Part shown: piece by piece, positions 1-9,757 of the stretch | How positions within the stretch are numbered: position 1 is the stretch's first letter | Layout of the letters: each line of letters opens with the position of its first letter | From: an uncultured Flavobacteriales bacterium | GTDB taxonomy: Bacteria > Bacteroidota > Bacteroidia > Flavobacteriales_D > Parvicellaceae | Direction of reading: 5' to 3' | Assembly (NCBI GenBank): GCA_943788755.1 | Contig: CALSRM010000001.1 | Coordinates: 496,001-560,000, forward strand | Length of the DNA: 64,000 nucleotides | Made by a program: the position numbers and the translations under genes | The notes under the pieces: model-generated | The model's input: only the letters and a program-made list of their open reading frames with translations | What the model was told of the DNA's origin: nothing | The model's database searches: none

Positions 1-464
1 TTGGCACATATTATTTTAGGAATAACTTTTATATTGGATTTGCTGTTCCAAATATTTTAAAAAATAAAATTGAAACTTCGGGAATAGCAGCAGGAATAAC
101 AAATTTTGATGCAGCAAACATTCATTACTATCTGCACAGTGGATACCAATTTGATATAAATGACACATGGAAGGCCAATACTTCTATTTTATTTAAGCAA
201 GTTTCAGGTTCTCCCCTTCAAATAGGATTAAATGGTCAAGTTGTTTACAAAGATTTAATCGGTGCTGGATTGTCTTATAGAACAAGTAAGGAGTTAGTAG
301 CAATGATAAATTATCGCATTAATCCACAATTGAAATTGGGCTATGCATATGACTATAATTTAAATCAAATAGGTTCATATTCAAATGGAACACATGAAAT
401 AATTTTATTATTTGAGTTTATTAAAGACAATGCTGTTCCAATCATTGAAGTTCCAAGATTTTAA
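1..464 (+). CDS. PorP/SprF family type IX secretion protein, C-terminal part
   Basis: The reading frame (codons from base 3) is open from the window edge to the stop at 462-464, so the start lies outside. About 153 residues are visible, in alternating short strands typical of an outer-membrane beta-barrel, for example YFRNNFYIGFAVPN near the left edge and LGYAYDYNLNQIG near the end. This matches the C-terminal half of PorP/SprF proteins, which sit in the outer membrane and assist T9SS and SprB-type adhesin export. The PD40/OmpA gene starts 2 bases downstream, the usual order porP/sprF then ompA-like gene. Family assignment is by residue pattern and context; the exact paralogue cannot be told. 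Confidence 0.8.
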   Translation, partial: GTYYFRNNFYIGFAVPNILKNKIETSGIAAGITNFDAANIHYYLHSGYQFDINDTWKANTSILFKQVSGSPLQIGLNGQVVYKDLIGAGLSYRTSKELVAMINYRINPQLKLGYAYDYNLNQIGSYSNGTHEIILLFEFIKDNAVPIIEVPRF

Positions 465-466
465 AT

Positions 467-2392
467 ATGGAGATGAAGAATTTATACATTATATGTCTAT
501 TGCTAACTGCATTGAATGGAGTTACTCAAGAAAATAATTGGGTGAAAGAGGGTGATTTTAATATGGATCATCATTTCTACAAAGAAGCACTCATATCATA
601 CGACAACGCTTTAGCGACAGAAATAGATTCTTCGGAAAAATTACATGCACAATCGCAAAAAGCTTTAGCTTATTATCGTTTGTTTGATTATGAAAATGCG
701 GAGAAGCAGTATGCAATTATTTTAAAGTATGCCGTAATTGAAAATCCTGAGTCATGGTTACAATATGGTCATATACTTCGAAATAATGAAAAATATGAAA
801 AAGCAATTGATGCATACGAAACCTATGGTTCCTATTCAGGAAAATATTCAGTTATCGATTATTATGAAAAAGCTTGCAGTTGGTCAATTGAGCATAAAGA
901 TTCGATTCAAAATTACCACATTTATCAAACAAATTTAGAAACTGGTGGCAGAAGTTTGGGTGTCGGATATTTTAAAAATGGTTTGGTTTATAGTCAGTCT
1001 CAATCCGAAGATTTTGATATTAAGACTACATTTTACGATATCTCATTCGCAGAGAAAGAAAATGATTCTGTTTTTAAAAATTTTGAAGCCTATCGGGGCG
1101 AATTGAATCGATCATTTTATGAAGGTTCGCCAAGTTTTACTGCAGACCAGCGGACAATGTTTTATACCGGAAACGCTTCTGAAAGAATCAAGTATAAAGA
1201 GCGAAAGAGAAAGAAGAAAGGGTATGAAATTAGCTCCAAAGGAGTTAATATTCTCAAGATTTATCAAGTTTCATTATCTGATTCAGGATGGATAAACAAA
1301 AAAGAATTGCCGTTTAATAGTAATGAATACAGTTGCACTCATCCTAGCATATCAAAAGATGGTCGTACACTCTACTTTATTTCTAATATGGAGGGTGGAT
1401 ACGGAGGCTATGATTTGTACGTTAGTTACAAAACAGATACAGTATGGTCAAAACCACAGAATATGGGACCTGCAATTAATTCAGCGTCCAATGAAATGAC
1501 TCCGTTTTGTATAGAAAATGTAATCTATTTTTCCTCAAAAGGAAACATGGGATATGGGGGAGCTGATATTTTTAAGGCTCAGTTTGATAGTGGTGAATTG
1601 GTAAGTGTTAAGAATATGGGTAAGCCATTTAACACAAGTAAAGACGATTTTGCTTTCGTAATGCATGAAGATAAAGAACACGGGTATTTATCTTCGAATC
1701 GAGCAGGCACCCACGGATATGACCATATATATGGCTTTGAAAAGTTTGAGATTATTTACCCAGACACTATAAGAGGAATTGCAATTAATAGAATTACTGG
1801 AATTCCTATTCGAGGTGTTAAAGTAACTGTAGAACCGGACTTAGAAAATGTATTTCATAAAATAGAAGAAACGGATCAAGGTGGTAAAATTGTATTAGTT
1901 CTTCCCAAAGGTAAAGAATTCTTAGTTACTTTTTATGCAGAAGGATTTGAAGCAAAAGAAATAATGATACCGGCTACCAATAGAGAAGATATTATAGCTC
2001 GCTTTGGAAATCTAGAATTAATTCCAGTTGCGAAAAAGGATAAGATTATAACAATTGATAAAATTTATTTTGACTATGACAAAGCAACGATTAGAGATGA
2101 ATCCTTACCTGCTTTGGACAAAATTCTGGAATACTTAAATTATCATAGTAAAATAACGGTTGAATTAAGTGCACATACGGATGCAAGAGGAAGCGATTCA
2201 TACAATAAGCGATTGTCACAAAAAAGGGCTGAATCCACTGTCAAATGGTTAATAGAGCATGGTGTTGAAGTGAATAGGATGATACCAAAAGGATACGGTG
2301 AGTCTAAACTCGTAAATCACTGCAAAAATAGGGTTAAGTGCTCCGATGAAGACCATATGAAGAATAGAAGAGTAGAACTAAAAGTTCTTTAA
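467..2392 (+). CDS. PD40-repeat/OmpA-domain outer membrane protein, PorE-like
   Basis: A 641-residue protein with an N-terminal signal peptide (MEMKNLYIICLLLTALNG). A TPR region covers about 25-130. PD40/WD40-like beta-propeller strands follow at about 220-420, with motifs such as HPSISKDGRTLYF and GGYGGYDLY. Next come a carboxypeptidase-regulatory-like domain near 430-510 and an OmpA C-terminal domain near 525-640 with IYFDYDKATIRDES and the peptidoglycan-binding pattern HTDARGSDSYNKRLSQKRA. Such proteins anchor T9SS/gliding components to peptidoglycan. It starts 2 bases after the PorP/SprF stop, so the two are probably co-transcribed and coupled. ATG at 473 is a possible alternative start. 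Confidence 0.85.
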   Translation: MEMKNLYIICLLLTALNGVTQENNWVKEGDFNMDHHFYKEALISYDNALATEIDSSEKLHAQSQKALAYYRLFDYENAEKQYAIILKYAVIENPESWLQYGHILRNNEKYEKAIDAYETYGSYSGKYSVIDYYEKACSWSIEHKDSIQNYHIYQTNLETGGRSLGVGYFKNGLVYSQSQSEDFDIKTTFYDISFAEKENDSVFKNFEAYRGELNRSFYEGSPSFTADQRTMFYTGNASERIKYKERKRKKKGYEISSKGVNILKIYQVSLSDSGWINKKELPFNSNEYSCTHPSISKDGRTLYFISNMEGGYGGYDLYVSYKTDTVWSKPQNMGPAINSASNEMTPFCIENVIYFSSKGNMGYGGADIFKAQFDSGELVSVKNMGKPFNTSKDDFAFVMHEDKEHGYLSSNRAGTHGYDHIYGFEKFEIIYPDTIRGIAINRITGIPIRGVKVTVEPDLENVFHKIEETDQGGKIVLVLPKGKEFLVTFYAEGFEAKEIMIPATNREDIIARFGNLELIPVAKKDKIITIDKIYFDYDKATIRDESLPALDKILEYLNYHSKITVELSAHTDARGSDSYNKRLSQKRAESTVKWLIEHGVEVNRMIPKGYGESKLVNHCKNRVKCSDEDHMKNRRVELKVL

Positions 2393-2419
2393 TTTAAAAC
2401 AAAAACCCACAAAAACTAC

Positions 2420-2450
2420 AAGAGTGCTGTTAGTCGCACTCTTATTTTTT
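2420..2450 (+). terminator. Rho-independent terminator after the PD40/OmpA gene
   Basis: An 8-bp stem (2420-2427 with 2436-2443, core AGAGTGC/GCACTCT) and an 8-base loop are followed by a T-rich tail ending in six T. It lies 28 bases after the stop of the upstream gene and separates it from the next one. Confidence 0.8.
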
Positions 2451-2475
2451 CTAACCAATCATATTTAATATTCCT

Positions 2476-2483
2476 TATATTTG
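2476..2483 (+). promoter_or_regulatory. Bacteroidota -7 promoter element TATATTTG
   Basis: An exact match to TAnnTTTG, 17 bases before the ATG at 2501 and just after the terminator. No clear -33 TTG is seen. Confidence 0.5.
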
Positions 2484-2500
2484 AAAAAATAAAAGGTCTG

Positions 2501-4009
2501 ATGATGGTAAAACATGCTTTATTTGAGTTAATAAAGTCCATGACAATGTCTGAAAAAAGGTATTTTAAGATATACTCTTCAAAACACGTTATTGGGCAAA
2601 ACAATGATTATGTTCTGCTATTCAATTTTATGGATAAATCAGAAGATTATGACGAAGATATTTTACAAAAACAATCTTTCGTTAAAAATTTATCCGCTGA
2701 AAAGAATTACTTATATAATTTAATACTTAAAGGCTTAAATGCTTTTCACGCTTCGTTTAACTCAAAAACTCAAATCTATCAATTTCTTGAAAGTATCGAA
2801 ATTCTTTATCACAAAGGATTATATGATCAGGCGTTGAAATTGGTTAAAAAGGCGACAAAAATTGCTATTGCCAGCGAGTTATTTACCCAAAGTTTGGTGT
2901 TAAACGAAATAAAAACAGAGCTACTATCTAAGCAGTTCCTTTACCAAGAAGCTTCATTGAATATTGCAAAAGCAAATGAATTGTTAGCTACCATTTCTAA
3001 CTTTAATTCCATTCAAGAGATAACTACTGATAGTTATGGTCAGCAAGTTAAAATTGGACTTTCACGATCCAATGAGGATTCTAATCTTCTTGAAACATTT
3101 GCAAAAAATAAGAAAATCAATAATTCAACCTATTCAATGAGTAATAGAGGACAGATGTATATTAATGGTTTGAATTTAACATATTCCTATTTTATAGGGA
3201 ATAAAGCGCAAACTTTAAAGTATTGCCAGTTAATGACTCATCAATATGAAAAAAATCCCTACATAATTGAATATTCTACTATAGGCTATGTTTCTTCCTT
3301 ATACAACTTAGTAAATGCATATCTTGATAATGGGTTTGAGACCGAAGCTATGCATGTACTGGAGAAATTAGAGAATACCAAAGATAAATTTGGTATTCCA
3401 ACTTCTTATAACATTAGCGCTCGGATATTCTTCTATAGTAATAACATTCGCTTAGGATTATATTTGAATCAAGATAGGTACGACGAATCCAAGGTTCTAA
3501 TTGAAAATAACAAAACGAGTTTAGAAAAGTTTAAAGCTTATGTGGTAAAGCCTCAATTATACGAATACTACTTTTTAGTCTCGAAATATCACATTGTTTC
3601 CGGTGAATATAAAAATGCACTTAGATTTACTAATTTAATACTGAATGACGCCGACTTTAAGCTTCGAGATGATTTACTCTCAGTTGTCAAGCTAATGAAT
3701 ATATTAATCCAATTTGAGTTAAACAGAGACTTTTCGATTGAATACCTAACAAAGAATACCCTGAACTATTTCAAAAAGAAGAAGCGATTATATAAGGTTG
3801 AGAATGAATTAATCAAGTTTATGAGTTTTCAGGGAAAAATTCATAACGGGAAGAGTAGAATGAATGAGTTAAAACAATTACGAGATGCTATGAAGGGGTT
3901 TAAAAAAGATAAGTACGAAAGTATTCCTTTTAAATTGTTTGATTTTGAATATTGGGCAACTGCCAAAATTCAAAACAAACTCATTTGTGATTCGATTTTA
4001 CCGGATTAA
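2501..4009 (+). CDS. Conserved hypothetical, helical repeat protein
   Basis: 502 residues with no signal peptide and no membrane segment. The N-terminus (ALFELIKSMTMSEKRYFKIY) resembles a family of uncharacterised Bacteroidota proteins that begin with a 'lxxLIxSLtxSEKRYFKxf' pattern. The rest is helical with TPR-like pairs (for example ILYHKGLYDQALKLVKKA near 105-125). No catalytic motif was recognised. It has its own -7 element and terminates convergently with the giant T9SS cargo gene, overlapping its 3' end by 12 bases. A structural or scaffold role is possible, but function is unknown. Confidence 0.75.
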   Translation: MMVKHALFELIKSMTMSEKRYFKIYSSKHVIGQNNDYVLLFNFMDKSEDYDEDILQKQSFVKNLSAEKNYLYNLILKGLNAFHASFNSKTQIYQFLESIEILYHKGLYDQALKLVKKATKIAIASELFTQSLVLNEIKTELLSKQFLYQEASLNIAKANELLATISNFNSIQEITTDSYGQQVKIGLSRSNEDSNLLETFAKNKKINNSTYSMSNRGQMYINGLNLTYSYFIGNKAQTLKYCQLMTHQYEKNPYIIEYSTIGYVSSLYNLVNAYLDNGFETEAMHVLEKLENTKDKFGIPTSYNISARIFFYSNNIRLGLYLNQDRYDESKVLIENNKTSLEKFKAYVVKPQLYEYYFLVSKYHIVSGEYKNALRFTNLILNDADFKLRDDLLSVVKLMNILIQFELNRDFSIEYLTKNTLNYFKKKKRLYKVENELIKFMSFQGKIHNGKSRMNELKQLRDAMKGFKKDKYESIPFKLFDFEYWATAKIQNKLICDSILPD

Positions 4010-7000
4010 ATTTACGTGACCCGTTTTTTCCTTAAGGCCAGGAACATTAGCTTCTTTGTATTTTATGCGCCAGACATACGTATCCTGTTGAGCACTAATT
4101 GAGTTTATCGTTCCATCCCAGAAATCTTCAACTCGAATAGTATGATAGATAATTTCACCCCAACGATTAAAAATCCACATTTCATAATCTTCCAATAAAC
4201 TTTCAGAGACAACAGGGCCAAATAAGTCGTTAATACCATTACCATTAGGACTAAACGTATTTGGAACATATAGGTTAAACACATCTACAATCAATACCGT
4301 ATCGCAAAATGTATTTTCACATTGATAAGCATTGTAGACAGTCAAACATATCTCATAATTTCCGCTTGTCTCTTCAAATTGATAAAATGGATTTAACTCA
4401 TTGGAAAACTCGGCTCCATTATAGCTCCATGAATTAGTGCTATTATCTATAGACTCATTGTTAAAATTTACAAGTGTGTTATATGTATCGGGGAAGTCAG
4501 GTAAGAAAGTAAATGCTGCTTCAGGATATTCTTCTACACAAACAAGAGATTCAAATGTTTCTGTGTTGCTACAACCAGACAATGATTCTGTCGTTAGTGC
4601 AGCGTCAAAACATCCTGGTGTATCAAATGTAATAGATGGGTTACATAAATTGCTAACTACACCATTTGAAAAAGTCCAATTGCAATTATCACTGATACCA
4701 ATCGTATTATTAGTGAAGTCAACTGTAAGTGGATAACATCCGTCAACGTAGTCTGCATTAATTACAATATTTGGTAAAGGATTAACCAAGATTTCAATAT
4801 CTAGACTTACCGATGATGAACCGCATTCATCAGTTAATTCAACAGAATATATTGTTGAGTTTTCCGGAGTTACGCTAACACTATTGCCAGAAGCTATCCA
4901 ACCCGAACCATCATTATTAGTCCATGTGAAGTCTAGGTTACTATCTCCACCTATTCCGATTGTTGTTAAAACGAAGCTTTCACCTTCACATATTGAATCA
5001 AGAATATTACCTTGAATAGATAACGGATCAAATAATGAGATAGATATTTGATTGGTATCAGAAGAACAATTATTTGCATCCAACGCATAAACAGAAAGGC
5101 TACTATCGTTAATAGGAGTAAAATTAATAGTAGAATTATCAATACTATTGTTCCAATAATAATCATATCCGGGTGATCCACCAATGGCATTTGCAAGTAT
5201 TGCGATAGAGCTTCCAATACATATTGTGGTATCGTTTGAATTATTAATTGAAACAGAAGACGGCTCTAATATTTCTATCAACGAGTCAATAATACATCCA
5301 TTGTCTTCAATGGAAACAATTATATTACCTGCGCATAGATTTGTTTCAATCGAATTGCTAGAAAAAGCACCCCCATCAAAGCTATATTGAGTAGCGTTAT
5401 CAGAATAAATCGATACAGTGGCGTCACAAATACCATTACATGAAGTTTGTGTTACAAGTATGGAATCATAGCCAATGTTACTAGGATAAAGCTCAGGGGA
5501 AGTAGATATGGAACAATTATTGTCATCTGCAATCTCTATGTTGTAAATATCTCCAATGACAAGATTAGTAACAGTAATATTACCTCCATTATTTGCCAGT
5601 GTTGTTGAAGAAAGAGTGCCATCCCCCTGATTGGTAATGTTGTAATTGCCTGTAAAAAATTCTGGATATCCACCTGAAATTGTATAAATACCTGAGCTAG
5701 CTATGCAATCCTGTGCATTAGGAGCTATGATATCATTTAAAAATGTTATTACTATTTCTGAACCTACTTCATAACAATTGTCTCCGTTGTTATCTATCGA
5801 AGGAATCGAGAGATCGTCAAGTGTAACCGGATAAATATAAATCGTTTGACTTGGGTTGTTAATGAAAGGAGGAGTGTAAGACCCATCATTTGTTAAGGTT
5901 AAGCTAGCATTTGCTCCGGTACCAATTAAGAACTCTATAAAATTGGGGTCAGTAACGCTAGGAACAGCGCCAGACATTGGTGCACTATAAACGGCATACC
6001 CAAATCCTTCGTTTAAACCAATTCCGGGTAAAGAAAAAGTTAAATTCTCTAAATGGATAGATTCGTTCCAACATAAGATATAATCGTTATTTGTTATGTC
6101 GCTCGTATTAGCAATTGTCAAACCAACACTTGCAGTACAACCCGGTATTCCATAAAAATCAACACAAGCAAAGTCATAATTACAATTGTCTCCAATAATT
6201 GTTGTAATTATCAATGTGTAATTTGTATTTGGCGTTAAACCAATCCATTCTGGATTAAACCCGCTTCCAACCCCATTAGCATTTGCAGTAGTTGGGCTAA
6301 TATCAGGATTAGCACAAGCGTTTGAATTGTCTCTTAAAACTGCAGTTCTTGTTACCGTGCACGTAGCACTAACCGTTTGAACAACTCCAACATTACCAAA
6401 AGCATCAGTTGTAACTGTGTGGTAAGTTGTATGCGTCGTATTGTTTAAATCAGCACATGGATCATCACACAATAAATAAGTTCTATCGTCAAAAGTAGCC
6501 ACTCCATCTGCAACACAGTTAGGCGAACTGCAATCACCACAAGTGGGGGGAATGTAAGTAACATGAATAGGGGAACCAATGGAATAGCAACCATCACCAT
6601 CATTGTCTGCTGAGTTTGCAACATCACTTGTATAAGGTAGAAACCATAATTCTGTTTCTTCCAAAGCCGCAGCAAGAAGCGCAGAAGCAGAAATACCACC
6701 TTGGTCAGAATCGTTTGTAGTTAAACCATAATCAGAACCTAAATAACAAGGGTTTGAATTAAAGTCTAAAAGTTCTGCTGCCGAAAGAGGTAGAGTAGGT
6801 TCACAAGTAAATATAGCCCAACCATAAGTTAAAGCACCACCGTTCAAATCTTCGTTTGTTGCTGTAAAAGTAATTGCTTCACAATTTGTTAATTCATATT
6901 CAGTTGCACTAATAAAAGTACCGCCGGTTGCAGATATATCTCCAACACTTGCAGTACAACCCGGTATTCCATAAAAATCAACACAAGCAAAGTCATAATT

Positions 7001-9751
7001 ACAATTGTCTCCAATAATTGTTGTAATTATCAATGTGTAATTTGTATTTGGCGTTAAACCAATCCATTCTGGATTAAACCCGCTTCCAACCCCATTAGCA
7101 TTTGCAGTAGTTGGGCTAATATCAGGATTAGCACAAGCGTTTGAATTGTCTCTTAAAACTGCAGTTCTTGTTACCGTGCACGTAGCACTAACCGTTTGAA
7201 CAACTCCAACATTACCAAAAGCATCAGTTGTAACTGTGTGGTAAGTTGTATGCGTCGTATTGTTTAAATCAGCACATGGATCATCACACAATAAATAAGT
7301 TCTATCGTCAAAAGTAGCCACTCCATCTGCAACACAGTTAGGCGAACTGCAATCACCACAAGTGGGAGGAATGTAAGTAACATGAATAGGGGAACCAATG
7401 GAATAGCAACCATCACCATCATTATCTGCTGAGTTTGCAACATCACTTGTATAAGGTAGAAACCATAATTCTGTTTCTTCCAAAGCCGCAGCAAGAAGCG
7501 CAGAAGCAGAAATACCACCTTGGTCAGAATCGTTTGTAGTTAAACCATAATCAGAACCTAAATAACAAGGGTTTGAATTAAAGTCTAAAAGTTCTGCTGC
7601 CGAAAGAGGTAGAGTAGGTTCACAAGTAAATATAGCCCAACCATAAGTTAAAGCACCACCGTTCAAATCTTCGTTTGTTGCTGTAAAAGTAATTGCTTCA
7701 CAATTTGTTAATTCATATTCAGTTGCACTAATAAAAGTACCGCCGGTTGCAGATATATCTCCAACACTTGCAGTACAACCCGGTATTCCATAAAAATCAA
7801 CACAAGCAAAGTCATAATTACAATTGTCTCCAATAATTGTTGTAATTATCAATGTGTAATTTGTATTTGGCGTTAAACCAATCCATTCTGGATTAAACCC
7901 GCTTCCAACCCCATTAGCATTTGCAGTAGTTGGGCTAATATCAGGATTAGCACAAGCGTTTGAATTGTCTCTTAAAACTGCAGTTCTTGTTACCGTGCAC
8001 GTAGCACTAACCGTTTGAACAACTCCAACATTACCAAAAGCATCAGTTGTAACTGTGTGGTAAGTTGTATGCGTCGTATTGTTTAAATCAGCACATGGAT
8101 CATCACACAATAAATAAGTTCTATCGTCAAAAGTAGCCACTCCATCTGCAACACAGTTAGGCGAACTGCAATCACCACAAGTGGGAGGAATGTAAGTAAC
8201 ATGAATAGGGGAACCAATGGAATAGCAACCATCACCATCATTGTCTGCTGAGTTTGCAACATCACTTGTATAAGGTAGAAACCATAATTCTATTTCTTCC
8301 AAAGCCGCAGCAAGAAGCGCAGAAGCAGAAATACCACCTTGGTCCGAATCGTTTGTAGTTAAACCATAATCAGAACCTAAATAACAAGGGTTTGAATTAA
8401 AGTCTAAAAGTTCTGCTGCCGAAAGAGGTAGAGTAGGTTCACAAGTAAATATAGCCCAACCATAAGTTAAAGCACCACCGTTCAAATCTTCGTTTGTTGC
8501 TGTAAAAGTAATTGCTTCACAATTTGTTAATTCATATTCAGTTGCACTAATTGACGTTCCTCCTGCAACTGATACTATACCGGTACTTGCGGAACAAGTA
8601 GCTGGAGAATAGAAAGATTCACAATGATCTACCATATCACATCCTGCAGGAACAGAGAATGTTACTTCAAGTACATAAACTGTATTTGGAGTTAGTCCTG
8701 TAAATTCTGGATTGTAAAAAGGAGAGCCATTAGCAGTTGTTGTACTTAATGAAATTGCTGTGCTTCCATCGCATTGGCCACCAATAGGGTAGAGTGTAGC
8801 AGTCCTTGTAACTGGGCATGGAGTTCCTCCAACAACTGCATTAACGCCTACAGAAATAACTACCCCAACAGTACCTGTAGCTGAAGAGGTTAATTGATGA
8901 TATGAAGTAAATGTAGACCCATTAATTGGTGTAGTAGAAATATCATTTATTTCAGAACAATGATTAGGTCCGCTAGCTGCGGTTGCATAATCTGGATAAG
9001 GCCCTGCAATTAAACAATCTGGAGTAGTACACGTACCGCATTCTATGTTACATAAATCAACAGTTATAGATGCACCATTAGAAGCATCAGCACAAGCACT
9101 TCCAAAAGAACCTGTCCATATACTTCCTTCGGTAAGGCCTAATCCAACCAGTGTTTCACCGTTTTCATAATTAACTGCATAACTTGTATAATTCCCATTT
9201 GTAAGATCTCCCGTTGCAGCAGTTGTTGTGTAATTTACGCTTCCAGTTGCAGCATTTATTGCTGATATAAACACTATTAAACCTGTTGCATCATCCACAA
9301 CAATAACGACTTGATTATAGTCTGCGTCAAAATTGTAGTCAGCATTTAAAGCAACCACAATATCATCTCCTGAATCCTCACAAACATTTAGCGTGCTAGT
9401 GTTACAAACAGAAATAACTAATGCATTCGAAATGCTAGCGCATCCATCATTTATAGCAAAAATATCTACCCCAATCGTAGGTAAAATACTTGGAGGATTT
9501 GCAATTTCATAATTTATGGCATAGGCACTATAGCTTCCGAAGTTTTGTGTTCCAAAATCTCCAGTAGCATTAGAAGCTACAATAATACCATCTGAATCTG
9601 TTAATACATATACCTGAATATAGCTAGCGTCTGTATTGTGATCTCCACCAGGCACTATTACCACATTGTCTGAAGTGGTAAAATCACAAGCACCATAACT
9701 GATTAGGATGGTTATAAAAACTAATATGGTTGATAAAACTACTTTTAACAT
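3998..9751 (-). CDS. Giant secreted repeat protein with T9SS type B (gliding motility-associated) sorting domain
   Basis: 1917 residues. It begins with a signal peptide (MLKVVLSTILVFITILISYG). The N-terminal half is Cys-rich beta domains in repeating units: a divergent unit near residues 245-400 (CTTPDCLIAG, PCPVTRTATL) and then three almost identical 273-residue units. The second half holds Ig/PKD-like and SprB-like modules (WNNSIDNSTINFTP, WTFSNGVVS). The C-terminus, about 85 residues starting LYVPNTFSPNGNGINDLF and containing FNRWGEIIY, is a type B sorting domain for T9SS export. It is probably a cell-surface adhesin or structural protein, and ligands cannot be inferred. It follows the frameshifted gene at 9758-10802 by 6 bases, so the two likely form one transcript. 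Confidence 0.88.
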   Translation of the reverse strand: MLKVVLSTILVFITILISYGACDFTTSDNVVIVPGGDHNTDASYIQVYVLTDSDGIIVASNATGDFGTQNFGSYSAYAINYEIANPPSILPTIGVDIFAINDGCASISNALVISVCNTSTLNVCEDSGDDIVVALNADYNFDADYNQVVIVVDDATGLIVFISAINAATGSVNYTTTAATGDLTNGNYTSYAVNYENGETLVGLGLTEGSIWTGSFGSACADASNGASITVDLCNIECGTCTTPDCLIAGPYPDYATAASGPNHCSEINDISTTPINGSTFTSYHQLTSSATGTVGVVISVGVNAVVGGTPCPVTRTATLYPIGGQCDGSTAISLSTTTANGSPFYNPEFTGLTPNTVYVLEVTFSVPAGCDMVDHCESFYSPATCSASTGIVSVAGGTSISATEYELTNCEAITFTATNEDLNGGALTYGWAIFTCEPTLPLSAAELLDFNSNPCYLGSDYGLTTNDSDQGGISASALLAAALEEIELWFLPYTSDVANSADNDGDGCYSIGSPIHVTYIPPTCGDCSSPNCVADGVATFDDRTYLLCDDPCADLNNTTHTTYHTVTTDAFGNVGVVQTVSATCTVTRTAVLRDNSNACANPDISPTTANANGVGSGFNPEWIGLTPNTNYTLIITTIIGDNCNYDFACVDFYGIPGCTASVGDISATGGTFISATEYELTNCEAITFTATNEDLNGGALTYGWAIFTCEPTLPLSAAELLDFNSNPCYLGSDYGLTTNDSDQGGISASALLAAALEETELWFLPYTSDVANSADNDGDGCYSIGSPIHVTYIPPTCGDCSSPNCVADGVATFDDRTYLLCDDPCADLNNTTHTTYHTVTTDAFGNVGVVQTVSATCTVTRTAVLRDNSNACANPDISPTTANANGVGSGFNPEWIGLTPNTNYTLIITTIIGDNCNYDFACVDFYGIPGCTASVGDISATGGTFISATEYELTNCEAITFTATNEDLNGGALTYGWAIFTCEPTLPLSAAELLDFNSNPCYLGSDYGLTTNDSDQGGISASALLAAALEETELWFLPYTSDVANSADNDGDGCYSIGSPIHVTYIPPTCGDCSSPNCVADGVATFDDRTYLLCDDPCADLNNTTHTTYHTVTTDAFGNVGVVQTVSATCTVTRTAVLRDNSNACANPDISPTTANANGVGSGFNPEWIGLTPNTNYTLIITTIIGDNCNYDFACVDFYGIPGCTASVGLTIANTSDITNNDYILCWNESIHLENLTFSLPGIGLNEGFGYAVYSAPMSGAVPSVTDPNFIEFLIGTGANASLTLTNDGSYTPPFINNPSQTIYIYPVTLDDLSIPSIDNNGDNCYEVGSEIVITFLNDIIAPNAQDCIASSGIYTISGGYPEFFTGNYNITNQGDGTLSSTTLANNGGNITVTNLVIGDIYNIEIADDNNCSISTSPELYPSNIGYDSILVTQTSCNGICDATVSIYSDNATQYSFDGGAFSSNSIETNLCAGNIIVSIEDNGCIIDSLIEILEPSSVSINNSNDTTICIGSSIAILANAIGGSPGYDYYWNNSIDNSTINFTPINDSSLSVYALDANNCSSDTNQISISLFDPLSIQGNILDSICEGESFVLTTIGIGGDSNLDFTWTNNDGSGWIASGNSVSVTPENSTIYSVELTDECGSSSVSLDIEILVNPLPNIVINADYVDGCYPLTVDFTNNTIGISDNCNWTFSNGVVSNLCNPSITFDTPGCFDAALTTESLSGCSNTETFESLVCVEEYPEAAFTFLPDFPDTYNTLVNFNNESIDNSTNSWSYNGAEFSNELNPFYQFEETSGNYEICLTVYNAYQCENTFCDTVLIVDVFNLYVPNTFSPNGNGINDLFGPVVSESLLEDYEMWIFNRWGEIIYHTIRVEDFWDGTINSISAQQDTYVWRIKYKEANVPGLKEKTGHVNLIR
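6123..8551 (-). repeat. Three tandem near-identical 819-bp coding repeats
   Basis: Copies lie at 6123-6941, 6942-7760 and 7761-8551; the last is 28 bases short where it runs into divergent sequence. The period of 819 bp equals 273 codons, so the frame is kept. By eye only about four positions differ among the copies, including one amino-acid change (EETELW against EEIELW). The identity includes synonymous positions, which points to recent amplification or gene conversion. Copy number may be wrong if a short-read assembly collapsed it. Confidence 0.93.
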
Positions 9752-9757
9752 TCAATA

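Noticed and set aside
6445-8265. Open frames of 60-84 residues repeated at 819-base spacing on the same strand in another frame
   Set aside because: They are shadows of the repeated coding unit and have an unnatural hydrophobic composition.
6123-8551. Repeat array considered as a CRISPR or other non-coding array
   Set aside because: The unit is 819 bp, keeps the reading frame and lies wholly within one protein gene.
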